Below the pieces are notes generated by a model. The model saw nothing but the letters and a program-made list of their open reading frames with translations. It was not told the DNA's origin and made no database searches. 64,000 nucleotides of DNA from a virus. Of the stretch, positions 15,129-22,009 are shown piece after piece (positions within the stretch are counted from its first letter, which is position 1; every line of letters begins with the position of its first letter). The position numbers and the translations under genes were made by a program. The stretch spans positions 1 through 64,000 of the IMG/VR virus record IMGVR_UViG_3300044295_000323. One strand, given 5' to 3'.

Positions 15129-15517
15129 TCTTCACACAGCTCCTTTCCCGCCAACCTATAGGCGGCGAACTTCGCCTTAAGTTGGTGTAGTTCCGTGGCT
15201 TCAATCGACCAGTCTTTAGCCGAGGCCCCATACACTGTCCCGTTGCGCACGACAATGGACTGCCACAGCTTCCACCCGTTCTTCGTCAGGGCCAGCCGGT
15301 AACAGCCAGAGTTCTTGTCATTCCAGTGCCACGACCAGTTGTCTGCATTCCACGTCACACGCTGGACTTCATTGATAGGGTCTTTGGCAAGCACTTTGTT
15401 GGGGATGAACTGTGGGAACCACTTGGCCACCACCATCTCGGCGCTCCGTGTCCGAGGCTGATACGGTGGGGGACACACCTGGTCGTAGTGCTCCCCATGT
15501 CTATTTTTACTCGGCAT
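15125..15517 (-). CDS. RLTGE-family paralogue, 130 aa
   Basis: The N-terminal 60 residues are unique (CPPPYQPRTRSAEMVVAKWF). The family core begins at VTWNADNWSWHWNDKNSG and ends LHQLKAKFAAYRLAGKEL. It has an AGGTGAAGG site before the ATG at 15517, which overlaps the previous stop. Confidence 0.8.
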   Translation of the reverse strand: MPSKNRHGEHYDQVCPPPYQPRTRSAEMVVAKWFPQFIPNKVLAKDPINEVQRVTWNADNWSWHWNDKNSGCYRLALTKNGWKLWQSIVVRNGTVYGASAKDWSIEATELHQLKAKFAAYRLAGKELCEE

Positions 15518-15824
15518 CCTTCACCTTTCCTGTCAGGCGATAGTAGGCGATACCCTCGACACACGGACGGATCGAACGGGACCACCCGGTGTTGAGACCC
15601 ACCCATGTCCCAGAACGCTTATCGGTGTCGTCCCAGGCCCACGCTCGCCACTCCACGCGATTCGGGCCAGAGATGCAGGCGATCTGGATGTTCCAGCCGC
15701 CGATGTACCACGCCATATAGTCATCGTTCCGAACTTCAGTCGCCGTAACAGCGTTGGAAAAGAGACGCCTGACAAGGGCGTCTCTTTTTTGTTGGGTATA
15801 GCGTCGATGCTTGAGGTCGTTCAT
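15507..15824 (-). CDS. RLTGE-family paralogue, 105 aa
   Basis: The core is MAWYIGGWNIQIACISG and EWRAWAWDDTDKRSGTW, with the ending VEGIAYYRLTGKVKD. Its ATG at 15824 lies only two bases from the palindrome at 15827-15842, whose centre supplies the best ribosome site (AGGTG). Expression of this member must therefore be affected by whatever binds or folds the palindrome. Confidence 0.8.
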   Translation of the reverse strand: MNDLKHRRYTQQKRDALVRRLFSNAVTATEVRNDDYMAWYIGGWNIQIACISGPNRVEWRAWAWDDTDKRSGTWVGLNTGWSRSIRPCVEGIAYYRLTGKVKDAE

Positions 15825-15826
15825 GT

Positions 15827-15842
15827 TGTAGCACCTGCTACT
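15827..15842. promoter_or_regulatory. Palindrome 1 of the TGTAGCANNTGCTACA array
   Basis: TGTAGCACCTGCTACT, with 15 of 16 positions fitting the consensus. It abuts the start codon of the 15507-15824 gene and contains its ribosome-binding AGGTG on the minus strand. Confidence 0.7.
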
Positions 15843-15857
15843 TTCCACGCCGCATGG

Positions 15858-17153
15858 CTACTTCTCCTCGTGGATCGAGAAGGGGACGTGCTCGCCGTAG
15901 CCGGGCACGACCTGGGACGAGACGCACCACACCACGGGCACATCCACCGGACTGCTCGTGCTGAAGTCCGTGTAGCCATCCGTCAGGCAGACGATCACCT
16001 CGACGTCTTGCAGCTTCTTCGCAATCCACCGGAAGCCCGCTTCCATATCGGTGCCACCGCCGGAGTAGAACTCCAGCTTCACCTCGTCGCCCTGCGCCGG
16101 CACGAACTCCAGGTGCTTCTGGACCTGGGTGTCCACATAGAGGACATGCACCTTGCTGGGGTTGCACTGCTCAATGATGCGTGCCATGTGGCCGGCGTAG
16201 TGCCGCAGTTCGATCTCGGAGATCGAGCCCGACACGTCGATCTGCAGGCAGATCTCGCCCATCATGGGCGTCTTGCCCACCCACGGCAGGTAGTGCTCGG
16301 TGTAGCGACGGTTGCGCTTGGCCCACGTGGACTCTGACCGGGCGAACGAGGTCATGTAGCGTTCGAGCTTCTCGTACCACGGCACCTTAGACTCGATCAG
16401 TTCGGCCGCCCACTTGCCAATGGCACCGGGCAGCTTGCCCTGCATCTTGGCCGTCTGGGTGGCCTGCGCGATAGCGACCTTCATCTCGGCCTCCTGCTGC
16501 TTGGCCTGATCGGCCGTCATCGGGCCGCCCTTCTGCACCAGGTCACGGCCCACCCCGCCGATGGCCTGCCCGTGTCCGGGGCACTGGCAGGGTTGCCCAC
16601 CCTTGCCGTGCTTGTGCTGCTTGGACTTCGACTTGCCCTGGCCCTGCTTGGACTGCTGTTGGCCCTGGCCCTGACCATCTTGCCCGCCATCGCCGTCCTG
16701 GCCTCCGCCCTGCTGCTGGTCGCCCACTTCGCCGCCGCACTGGGCGCACTTCACGGGCGGCAGTTCGTTGTAGATCTGGTCGGTCGTCTTGTCCTTGCTG
16801 CCCGGCATGTCGATGCCGCCCTCGATCATCTTGCCGATGCCGTCCTGCTTGAGCAAGTCGTTGATGAACGCATCGCCGGCGATGTTCCACTTCAGCTGGT
16901 GCCGATGGCCGAGACGTCCGGCGTGCTGGCACACCACGTGCATGACCTCATGGGCGAGGAGGAAGATCACTTCTTCCACGTCCATGTTCTCGATGAACTT
17001 GGGGTTGTAGTAGATCTGTCCCCACTGATCGACGGCCGCCGTCGGGCACCACGGTTCGGTGACGGCGACGAGGGGACGTCTCAGCAAGATCGAGGCGAAG
17101 AACGGGTGCTGAAACACCATGTGCGCCTTAGCGCGTTCGAGAACTGTTGCCAT
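15858..17153 (-). CDS. Metallopeptidase-like plus VWA domain protein (DUF2201 type), 431 aa
   Basis: The N-terminal domain has HEVMH (residues 68-72, zinc-metallopeptidase HExxH) followed by WNIAGDAFIN, the DUF2201 N-terminal pattern. A linker (about 140-200) of Gln, Gly, Asp and Lys joins it to a C-terminal VWA domain with an intact MIDAS: DVSGS at 306-310, the GGGTD loop, and LTDGYTD. VWA proteins bind partner proteins through a metal. Paired with a MoxR ATPase (17780-18805) they form a chaperone-like remodelling unit in bacteria. Start 17153 (MATVLERA) follows AAGGAG. The pair is separated here by two small genes. Confidence 0.85.
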   Translation of the reverse strand: MATVLERAKAHMVFQHPFFASILLRRPLVAVTEPWCPTAAVDQWGQIYYNPKFIENMDVEEVIFLLAHEVMHVVCQHAGRLGHRHQLKWNIAGDAFINDLLKQDGIGKMIEGGIDMPGSKDKTTDQIYNELPPVKCAQCGGEVGDQQQGGGQDGDGGQDGQGQGQQQSKQGQGKSKSKQHKHGKGGQPCQCPGHGQAIGGVGRDLVQKGGPMTADQAKQQEAEMKVAIAQATQTAKMQGKLPGAIGKWAAELIESKVPWYEKLERYMTSFARSESTWAKRNRRYTEHYLPWVGKTPMMGEICLQIDVSGSISEIELRHYAGHMARIIEQCNPSKVHVLYVDTQVQKHLEFVPAQGDEVKLEFYSGGGTDMEAGFRWIAKKLQDVEVIVCLTDGYTDFSTSSPVDVPVVWCVSSQVVPGYGEHVPFSIHEEK

Positions 17154-17207
17154 TGGATTACGCTCCTTCCTGAACACTGACGTTGTTGTTATTCACGTTT
17201 CCCACTG

Positions 17208-17393
17208 CTACCACATAACTCCTTGTCCGGCGAGGTAGAAGAACCACGCCGCGAATCCGAAACAGACTAATGCGATCCACCCGGTGCCGATCCGACCCAG
17301 CATCATGTTGTCTGACATGAGGAACATCCACGCGTAGAAGTTCCAGCACCACACCAGACCGCACGCGACTTGTGACCACTTACTCCACGACAC
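17208..17393 (-). CDS. Two-span membrane protein, 61 aa
   Basis: The GTG at 17393 has GGAG six bases upstream and overlaps the stop of the previous gene. Two hydrophobic segments (VWCWNFYAWMFLM at about 14-26 and WIALVCFGFAAWFFYLAG at about 39-56) make a small hairpin membrane protein. It lies between the VWA and MoxR genes, so it might give that module a membrane anchor; this is speculation from position. Confidence 0.6.
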   Translation of the reverse strand: MSWSKWSQVACGLVWCWNFYAWMFLMSDNMMLGRIGTGWIALVCFGFAAWFFYLAGQGVMW

Positions 17394-17793
17394 GCGTGAC
17401 TCCTTTCTTCTGTGTAGCCGATGCTACAGGCTCAAACTCGCCGGTCAACTTGAACACCGTCATGATCGCCACCACGTCTTCATCGGTGCGGCAGGCGACG
17501 TTCTTGGTCCCAGTACCGACATGATCAACAAGTCGAAGGACCCACCGGCGCCCAGTTCGTGAACCTTCCACTGGGCCTAGTACTCCTGGAGAATAGTCAC
17601 TACTCCAGGTACGGAACTCGTCCGCCGTGGTGATGAAGATCCCCAGCTTTATATCGTTTTGCCGGCGATCACCCGGTTCTCTGTAGATCTGCCACCAGTC
17701 CCTAGCAACTGGACCGGGGGAGGTCAGGGGTACCGGAATCGGTACCCCTGAGTTGGTCGTCCGAACGATGCCATCTGGATTAGAAGATGACAT
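17380..17793 (-). CDS. RLTGE-family paralogue, 137 aa
   Basis: The core begins at RDWWQIYREPGDRRQNDIKL, continues GRRWVLRLVDHVGTG, and ends VVAIMTVFKLTGEFEPV with a 14-residue extension. The ATG at 17793 overlaps the MoxR stop. Two unusual DNA elements lie inside the gene: an 11-bp hairpin near the start (17724-17751) and a palindrome of the array near the end (17413-17428). Confidence 0.75.
   Translation of the reverse strand: MSSSNPDGIVRTTNSGVPIPVPLTSPGPVARDWWQIYREPGDRRQNDIKLGIFITTADEFRTWSSDYSPGVLGPVEGSRTGRRWVLRLVDHVGTGTKNVACRTDEDVVAIMTVFKLTGEFEPVASATQKKGVTRVVE
17413..17428. promoter_or_regulatory. Palindrome 2 of the array, inside a coding region
   Basis: TGTAGCCGATGCTACA. One position in the left arm departs from the consensus. 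It lies in the last codons of the 17380-17793 gene and 20 bases upstream of the GTG of the next gene, the same position relative to a start codon as the intergenic copies. Confidence 0.55.
17724..17751. repeat. 11-bp perfect inverted repeat near a gene start
   Basis: TCAGGGGTACC, loop GGAATC, GGTACCCCTGA. It lies 43-70 bases into the coding sequence of the 17380-17793 gene. It would fold as a stable RNA hairpin and could slow translation or be a processing site. Confidence 0.5.
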
Positions 17794-18805
17794 CGGAGTT
17801 CTTCACCGTCCAGTCGATGAAGGCCTTGTTAGAGCGGAGCTTCTTGTCCCGCACCAGCGCGTCCTTCACGCACAGCACGCTGAATTCCTTGGGCATCCGC
17901 GCCATGTAGTCGAGGACGAGGTTAAAGTTGGCCGGCGTGGCCTTGTTCGCCAACGCACCCGAGATGGCGTACTGTGTCGCCGGGTCGGTCGGGACCTTGG
18001 CCTTCTGCGGATTCTTCAACACCTCGTCCAAGTCCGGGAGGTTCATGTAGATGCGGCGGAAGCCGATGTACTCGGCGGCCGCACCCTCGCCCACCTCGCC
18101 CGCCACGTTGCCCATGTAGCAGGCTTCGTCGAGTGTGTCCGGAATCAGGCTGACCTTCTCCCAGCTACGGGGCGTCGGATTGCTGCTGCGGTTCGGGTCG
18201 AAGTCGAACAGCAGGTTCGGCTTGAAGCGCAGGAACTGGATCATGTCGGTGGGCAGGCCGTTCGGCTGGGCGAAGCCCTCAATCCAGTCGTCCAGGTTCA
18301 CGTCGAAGTGGAGCATGCGGACGCGGTTGCCAAGCTTCGTCGACAGGCGATTGGCGCCCGACTTGTCCTCAGTGCGGTTGCCCGTGCAGACCACGTAAAG
18401 TTCGTCCGTGAGCTGCAGGTCGCCGACCCGCTTCTCCAACAGCAGGCCCGAGAGAACGTTCTGCACCGGCATTGTGCTGTCAGTGAACTCGTCCAAGATC
18501 AGGCTCGCCGGCCCCGTCCCCTTGCGGATGTTGTAGAGGATGGACGGCGGCACCCAACGCACCGACTCGCCACTCAGCTCCGGCAGCCCGAGAAAGTCGC
18601 ACGTGTCGAGGTGGCTCGGGTGCATGAACAACTGGCGCTCCTTGGGAATCGCCTTGCCGTCCGACGCCACGAGTTCCTTGATCGCGTCCTTGGCCACGCT
18701 CGTCTTGCCACCGCCGGGCGCGCCGGTGATGAGGAAGCGGACTTCGTGACCACGGGGAGCCGCGAACTGGGCGGCGAGGGACTTCTTGATTTGAGTGTAG
18801 CGCAT
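17780..18805 (-). CDS. MoxR-like AAA+ ATPase, 341 aa
   Basis: Walker A GAPGGGKT is at residues 28-35, Walker B SLILDEF at about 100, and the sensor-1 region VVCTGNRTED is followed by an arginine-rich loop (KLGNRVRMLHF). The layout is that of MoxR-family AAA+ ATPases, which act with VWA-domain partners to remodel or load metals into target complexes. The partner at 15858 supports this. In phages the target is unknown. The ATG at 18805 has GGAG upstream and is preceded by a dyad at 18868-18888. Confidence 0.85.
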   Translation of the reverse strand: MRYTQIKKSLAAQFAAPRGHEVRFLITGAPGGGKTSVAKDAIKELVASDGKAIPKERQLFMHPSHLDTCDFLGLPELSGESVRWVPPSILYNIRKGTGPASLILDEFTDSTMPVQNVLSGLLLEKRVGDLQLTDELYVVCTGNRTEDKSGANRLSTKLGNRVRMLHFDVNLDDWIEGFAQPNGLPTDMIQFLRFKPNLLFDFDPNRSSNPTPRSWEKVSLIPDTLDEACYMGNVAGEVGEGAAAEYIGFRRIYMNLPDLDEVLKNPQKAKVPTDPATQYAISGALANKATPANFNLVLDYMARMPKEFSVLCVKDALVRDKKLRSNKAFIDWTVKNSDVIF

Positions 18806-18867
18806 GGTGTGATTCTCCTCAGTCGTGGGGTTTCTTTATCGTAGGTCTCCCACGGTCCTACGCACAG

Positions 18868-18888
18868 CCAGTAGCACCATGCTACTGG
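18868..18888. promoter_or_regulatory. Palindrome 3, wide-spaced variant
   Basis: CCAGTAGCA-CCA-TGCTACTGG, arms of nine with a three-base centre instead of two. It lies in the 76-base gap before the MoxR gene and overlaps the stop of the upstream gene. It belongs with the TGTAGCANNTGCTACA set by its TAGCA/TGCTA core. Confidence 0.55.
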
Positions 18889-19202
18889 TCTGTATCTTGT
18901 GGACACCCGGTAAGGAGTTCCGCCACAAGGGCGGCCCTCAACTCATCCCAGGTATCAAATCGTTGAACAGGCCTATCCGAGTTGTAGTAGCGCAACCACA
19001 AAGGTTGTGCAGGATAGCCAATTTGCTCTTCGTCTTGTGCCACTTTTATGCCGATCTGCACACCGACGTTACCTATGTAGCCACGATAGTTTGTCCAATC
19101 ACCATTGGCATCATACCGCTGTCTGTCGAGCGTGCGGTAGAATCCCCACTCATTGAGCTGCTCTATGACGGTGTCGAGTTCTTCCGGTGTTAGGGCTGGC
19201 AT
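18882..19202 (-). CDS. RLTGE-family paralogue, 106 aa
   Basis: It starts at 19202 (MPALTPEELDTV) overlapping the previous stop. The core is WGFYRTLDRQRYDANGDWTN and PLWLRYYNSDRPV. The terminal helix WDELRAALVAELLTGCPQD gives the LLTG variant. The function is unknown. Confidence 0.75.
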   Translation of the reverse strand: MPALTPEELDTVIEQLNEWGFYRTLDRQRYDANGDWTNYRGYIGNVGVQIGIKVAQDEEQIGYPAQPLWLRYYNSDRPVQRFDTWDELRAALVAELLTGCPQDTDQ

Positions 19203-19468
19203 GTGTCGTCCTCGTTGTCTTCGATTCCCAAGTGAAAGAGTAGCACACGGCGGACAAGTTCCTCTTCGGATGTCAGGCCGATGCTGCACACATTGCTCGT
19301 ATCGTAGGATGTGTGCGTGGCGCATACGTCGCCCTGGGCAGTTCTCAGAATCCACCACCCTGGACCGGTGTTTGTTCCTGTCGACGCCCACATGGTAGTC
19401 CCACGTGTGGTATTGCGCTCGGGAATTTTCTTGAGTTGTAGCTTTGCTACAAGTTCGTCCAGCGTCAT
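19190..19468 (-). CDS. RLTGE-family paralogue, 92 aa
   Basis: It starts at 19468 (MTLDELVAKLQLKK). A short core (TTMWASTGTNTGPGWWILRT) is followed by the closing helix SEEELVRRVLLFHLGIEDN, where RLTGE has become HLGIE. The order of elements is conserved, so it is placed in the family with moderate confidence. Confidence 0.65.
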   Translation of the reverse strand: MTLDELVAKLQLKKIPERNTTRGTTMWASTGTNTGPGWWILRTAQGDVCATHTSYDTSNVCSIGLTSEEELVRRVLLFHLGIEDNEDDTCQP

Positions 19469-19472
19469 GGCG

Positions 19473-19841
19473 TTACGATCTCCAGAATTGCCACCACCGC
19501 TTGGGTGCAGGGTGGACTGGGGGGCGCGGCTCGAACCACTGACCTTCGATGTTGCACAGGTAATCCATGTTGTGCCCATTCCGCAACACCGAACAGTACT
19601 TAAACGAGTGTTGTGTTTGCTTGGGATTTCTGCATTCGTCGAAATTAGCTATGCCGCGTAGAGTACACAGCGCCTGCCGGTACCAATGAATGCAATCCAC
19701 GCAGCGCTTCTCCTCGACGCCGTGTTCGAGCAAGTAGATGATGCGCTCCTGGGTGCGGCGCTCATGGAGCTCGCGCACTAATTCCTTGACGAGCAGGCGC
19801 GGGAAGAATCGCAGTAAAAACGCACGTTTGAACTTCTGCAT
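19473..19841 (-). CDS. Cysteine-rich protein of the C-x2-C / WW family, 122 aa
   Basis: A basic helical N-terminus (RAFLLRFFPRLLVKELVREL) leads to KRCVDCIHWYRQALC, DECRNPKQ, KYCSVLRN and YLCNIEGQWFEPRP, ending KRWWQFWRS. The cysteine spacing and ending match 8284-8565 and, more loosely, 6661-7080. It probably binds zinc. The ATG at 19841 overlaps the stop of the broken paralogue upstream. Confidence 0.75.
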   Translation of the reverse strand: MQKFKRAFLLRFFPRLLVKELVRELHERRTQERIIYLLEHGVEEKRCVDCIHWYRQALCTLRGIANFDECRNPKQTQHSFKYCSVLRNGHNMDYLCNIEGQWFEPRPPVHPAPKRWWQFWRS

Positions 19842-20071
19842 TAGACTTCTCCTGTCAGACGCCACGCCACGAAGCGGGCCTCGGCCTCTTTCAGGCCCAC
19901 GTTGTTGGCAATCTTCACTGTATTTGCATAACCGGGGTAGCCCAAGTAGATGCGCCACACATTTCGTTAATATGGAGTGGGAATTTCTTCCAGACGTCGC
20001 CGCCTAGTGAACGAAAGCCCCAGGTATGGAAGATACCTGGGGCCTTGACGGTCGTTCGTGTCGTGCTTCAT
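19841..20071 (-). pseudogene. Broken RLTGE-family gene
   Basis: An ATG at 20071 with AAGGAG upstream opens 34 residues ending at a TAA (19967-19969). In the same frame, just beyond, comes a clear family C-terminus, VWRIYLGYPGYANTVKIAN and ARFVAWRLTGEV, with no good start of its own. In the +1 frame the missing middle can be read (HTWGFRSLGGDVWKKFPLHI). So two frame changes separate three pieces of one paralogue. An 11-bp hairpin (20017-20043) sits at the first junction. This is either decay, an assembly error or, less likely, recoding. Confidence 0.65.
20017..20043. repeat. 11-bp perfect hairpin inside the broken paralogue
   Basis: GCCCCAGGTAT, loop GGAAG, ATACCTGGGGC. On the minus strand it is followed by TTTCGTT, a weak terminator tail. 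It coincides with the point where the reading frame of the broken gene departs from the family. Confidence 0.55.
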
Positions 20072-20083
20072 CTCATGTGCTCC

Positions 20084-20563
20084 TTAGACGTGGTAAGTCA
20101 GCGTCTTACGACCGCTGCCCTTGCACGCGGGACACGGTTCGTTCGCGTTGTCGGCACTGTGCCCGAGTCCATTGCACGCCTGGCACTTGGGGGCCGGCAC
20201 CTGCGGACTCACGATCTCCGTGTTCGGGGGCGCGGCGTGGAACCCAATGCGCACCGACTTGGACTTGACATTGCGGCTGCCGCTCGGGGTCTCACCCACC
20301 TCGTCATCCTCGGCGCTCATGTGGCGTTTCAAGTTCTTGAGCATAATGCCCGCCCCCAACGCGGACCCCTCGGCCCCCTTGCGCAGGGCCGGCATCATGT
20401 CCCATAGGTAAGCGGCCAAGATCAGGGCCGTCACGACTATGCCCAAGATCTGGGTGGGATAGTCCATGCCAGCCTGGCGCAAGATCCATCCGACCTCGAT
20501 GCCCCCGCCGACGACGATGGTGAGGTCTGCGATCAGCGCCACACCGGTGAAGAATGTTTTCAT
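20084..20563 (-). CDS. Membrane protein with DnaJ-type zinc ribbon, 159 aa
   Basis: Two hydrophobic stretches (TFFTGVALIADLTIVVGGGI near residue 3 and ILGIVVTALILAAYLW near 40) anchor it in the membrane. The C-terminus has CQACNGLGHS and CPACKGSGR, two C-x2-C-x-G-x-G repeats as in the DnaJ cysteine-rich domain. These repeats bind one zinc and can hold unfolded substrates. The ATG at 20563 follows AAAGGAG; a palindrome lies 37 bases upstream. The role is unknown. Confidence 0.7.
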   Translation of the reverse strand: MKTFFTGVALIADLTIVVGGGIEVGWILRQAGMDYPTQILGIVVTALILAAYLWDMMPALRKGAEGSALGAGIMLKNLKRHMSAEDDEVGETPSGSRNVKSKSVRIGFHAAPPNTEIVSPQVPAPKCQACNGLGHSADNANEPCPACKGSGRKTLTYHV

Positions 20564-20599
20564 ACGTGTCTCCTTTTCTTTTTGCTACGTTGACCAGGA

Positions 20600-20615
20600 T
20601 GTAGCACCTGCTACA
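20600..20615. promoter_or_regulatory. Palindrome 4 of the array
   Basis: TGTAGCACCTGCTACA, a full match. It spans the TAG stop of the 20611-20922 gene and precedes the ATG at 20563. Confidence 0.75.
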
Positions 20616-20922
20616 CCTCTGTGGGAGATTCACCTGTTAGACGCCACACGGTGAACCATTGATACACTTGCATCCAGTCGTCCGTCATGGGAGATGCTTG
20701 TATTATTTTATTCGTGGCTTGGTCTGTGGTGTAGAGGGCCGCGAATGAGCGATCTGCCGACAGCCAAATGAGAGACTCCCCGTTGGTAGTCGCCTTGGCA
20801 ATGAAGATGCGCCACGAGATGTCGGTAAACCTTTCGTTGTTCGTGGCCCACCGAAATTCGGACTCCCGCCCAGATAGGGCACCCACCGGGATGGGATAAT
20901 CCGCTAACTTTCTTAAGGCCAT
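20611..20922 (-). CDS. RLTGE-family paralogue, 103 aa
   Basis: It starts at 20922 (MALRKLADYPIP) within the end of the previous gene. The core is SEFRWATNNERFTDISWRIF and ESLIWLSADRSF. The end MQVYQWFTVWRLTGESPTEV is a textbook family ending. Its stop codon lies inside palindrome 4. Confidence 0.8.
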   Translation of the reverse strand: MALRKLADYPIPVGALSGRESEFRWATNNERFTDISWRIFIAKATTNGESLIWLSADRSFAALYTTDQATNKIIQASPMTDDWMQVYQWFTVWRLTGESPTEV

Positions 20923-21236
20923 GTGAACTCTGGGTAGGTGAACTTCAGCCACACCACGTAGGCAATCAGGTCCCGGTCGGTCTTGAACGATTTGTCCTTC
21001 GGGGTACTGGCCCCCTCAAAGAAGATACGTATGACCCACTTCGCCCCCTTGATCGTGGCCCGATCGCTTTTCGCCAACGGCTTCGAAACCATCTTGTAGT
21101 GTTCGACGGTCGTGATGTAGATGCGGGGGCCGCCGAACGTGGCCTGTTTTGTCAATAACCACCAGCTCCACGTAGCCCACGTGGTGGGGATGGGAAACGT
21201 GCCCGTGTTGATGTGGTCTCGTTTAGCGTCGGCCAT
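20913..21236 (-). CDS. RLTGE-family paralogue, divergent end, 107 aa
   Basis: It starts at 21236 (MADAKRDHIN). The core TTWATWSWWLLTKQATFGG and AKWVIRIFFEGAS fits the family. The terminal helix LIAYVVWLKFTYPEFTWP has lost RLTG. It overlaps neighbours on both sides. Confidence 0.7.
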   Translation of the reverse strand: MADAKRDHINTGTFPIPTTWATWSWWLLTKQATFGGPRIYITTVEHYKMVSKPLAKSDRATIKGAKWVIRIFFEGASTPKDKSFKTDRDLIAYVVWLKFTYPEFTWP

Positions 21237-21369
21237 AGTCCCACCAGTTCTCTTGTTGATGGGTCGTCGCAATCGCTACAGTCCCAAGGCCTTCCAGATA
21301 GGGGTCAGCTCGATATTTCTTGAACCAATAGAACCAGCCCCATTTGTAGCGTTTCCACTTTGGCTTCAC
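21223..21369 (-). CDS. Basic aromatic-rich protein, 48 aa, GTG start
   Basis: The GTG at 21369 has AAGGAG eight bases upstream and overlaps the stop of the preceding gene; the stop overlaps the next start. The product is rich in Trp, Tyr and Lys (KPKWKRYKWGWFYWFKKYR) and ends NWWDYGRR. It may be a truncated relative of the Trp-rich family. No function is known. Confidence 0.65.
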   Translation of the reverse strand: MKPKWKRYKWGWFYWFKKYRADPYLEGLGTVAIATTHQQENWWDYGRR

Positions 21370-21668
21370 TTGTGTGCTCCTTTCTTCAAACGTGGCGCCA
21401 GGTTCTGGCAGAGACGACTGGCCCTTAACCAGCGGTCTAACGTGTAGCGTGTGCTACAGGTATCGATCTGGCGATAGATGCCCAGCGTTAGGTTGGACGT
21501 GCCCCGTGTGGGTGTCGTCTTCATCATCTTGGTGTGCAGATGGGGGCCCGAGAGATTCTTCCATAGTCCGAGCTTCCCATATTGGAGCTCCCGCTTCAGT
21601 GCGACCAACTGCCACTTCTTGGCGTTGGCCTTGGGCCCTTGGGCAATGAGCGAATAACGCATCAGCAT
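21366..21668 (-). CDS. Basic hypothetical protein, 100 aa
   Basis: The ATG at 21668 (MLMRYSLIAQG) has AGGAG seven bases upstream. It is rich in Lys and Arg, with KKWQLVALKRELQYGKLGLW near the start and a terminal helix LDRWLRASRLCQNLAPRL. It could be a far relative of the Trp-rich family but lacks its ending. A palindrome of the array is encoded in its middle. Confidence 0.65.
   Translation of the reverse strand: MLMRYSLIAQGPKANAKKWQLVALKRELQYGKLGLWKNLSGPHLHTKMMKTTPTRGTSNLTLGIYRQIDTCSTRYTLDRWLRASRLCQNLAPRLKKGAHK
21443..21458. promoter_or_regulatory. Palindrome 5, imperfect, inside a coding region
   Basis: TGTAGCGTGTGCTACA: the six-base arms TGTAGC/GCTACA are intact, but one inner arm base departs from the consensus. 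It lies 73 bases upstream of the GTG at 21369. Confidence 0.5.
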
Positions 21669-22009
21669 GGGGCAACTCCTGTCATGATGAGGACGGCGAG
21701 ATCTGCAAGGGCATCCTCGGGGCGGCGTCGGCCACAATAGGGACCATTCATATAGTTGCGCGCACCGTTCTTATCGGGGGGCCCGAGCTTGTGAATGAGC
21801 CACTCTCCGTTGCGCATGTTGTAATCGTCGGACTTATTGTTCTCATCTTTGCAGAACACGAGCAGGTATTCACCATCGGGTGATCGCCACGACGCATACC
21901 AACTTCCCGGTCTCGCGTAATGATCGTTCCACCAGTCGGTGCCAAGAACGTCGAACTCCTTGGGCAGCTCTTTCGGCACAGGCACTGGCAACGCCTTTCG
22001 TCGGCTCAT
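21662..22009 (-). CDS. RLTGE-family paralogue, 115 aa
   Basis: The core is TDWWNDHYARPGSWYASWRS and DYNMRNGEWLIHKLG, and the closing helix is EDALADLAVLIMTGVAPC (MTG variant). Its start overlaps the previous stop (ATGA). The function is unknown. Confidence 0.8.
   Translation of the reverse strand: MSRRKALPVPVPKELPKEFDVLGTDWWNDHYARPGSWYASWRSPDGEYLLVFCKDENNKSDDYNMRNGEWLIHKLGPPDKNGARNYMNGPYCGRRRPEDALADLAVLIMTGVAPC

Noticed and set aside
17753-18844. 363-codon plus-strand frame
   Set aside because: Antisense to the MoxR gene, whose motifs are intact on the minus strand.
19841-20071. Programmed ribosomal frameshift
   Set aside because: No slippery heptamer was seen and two frame changes would be needed; decay or sequence error is more likely.
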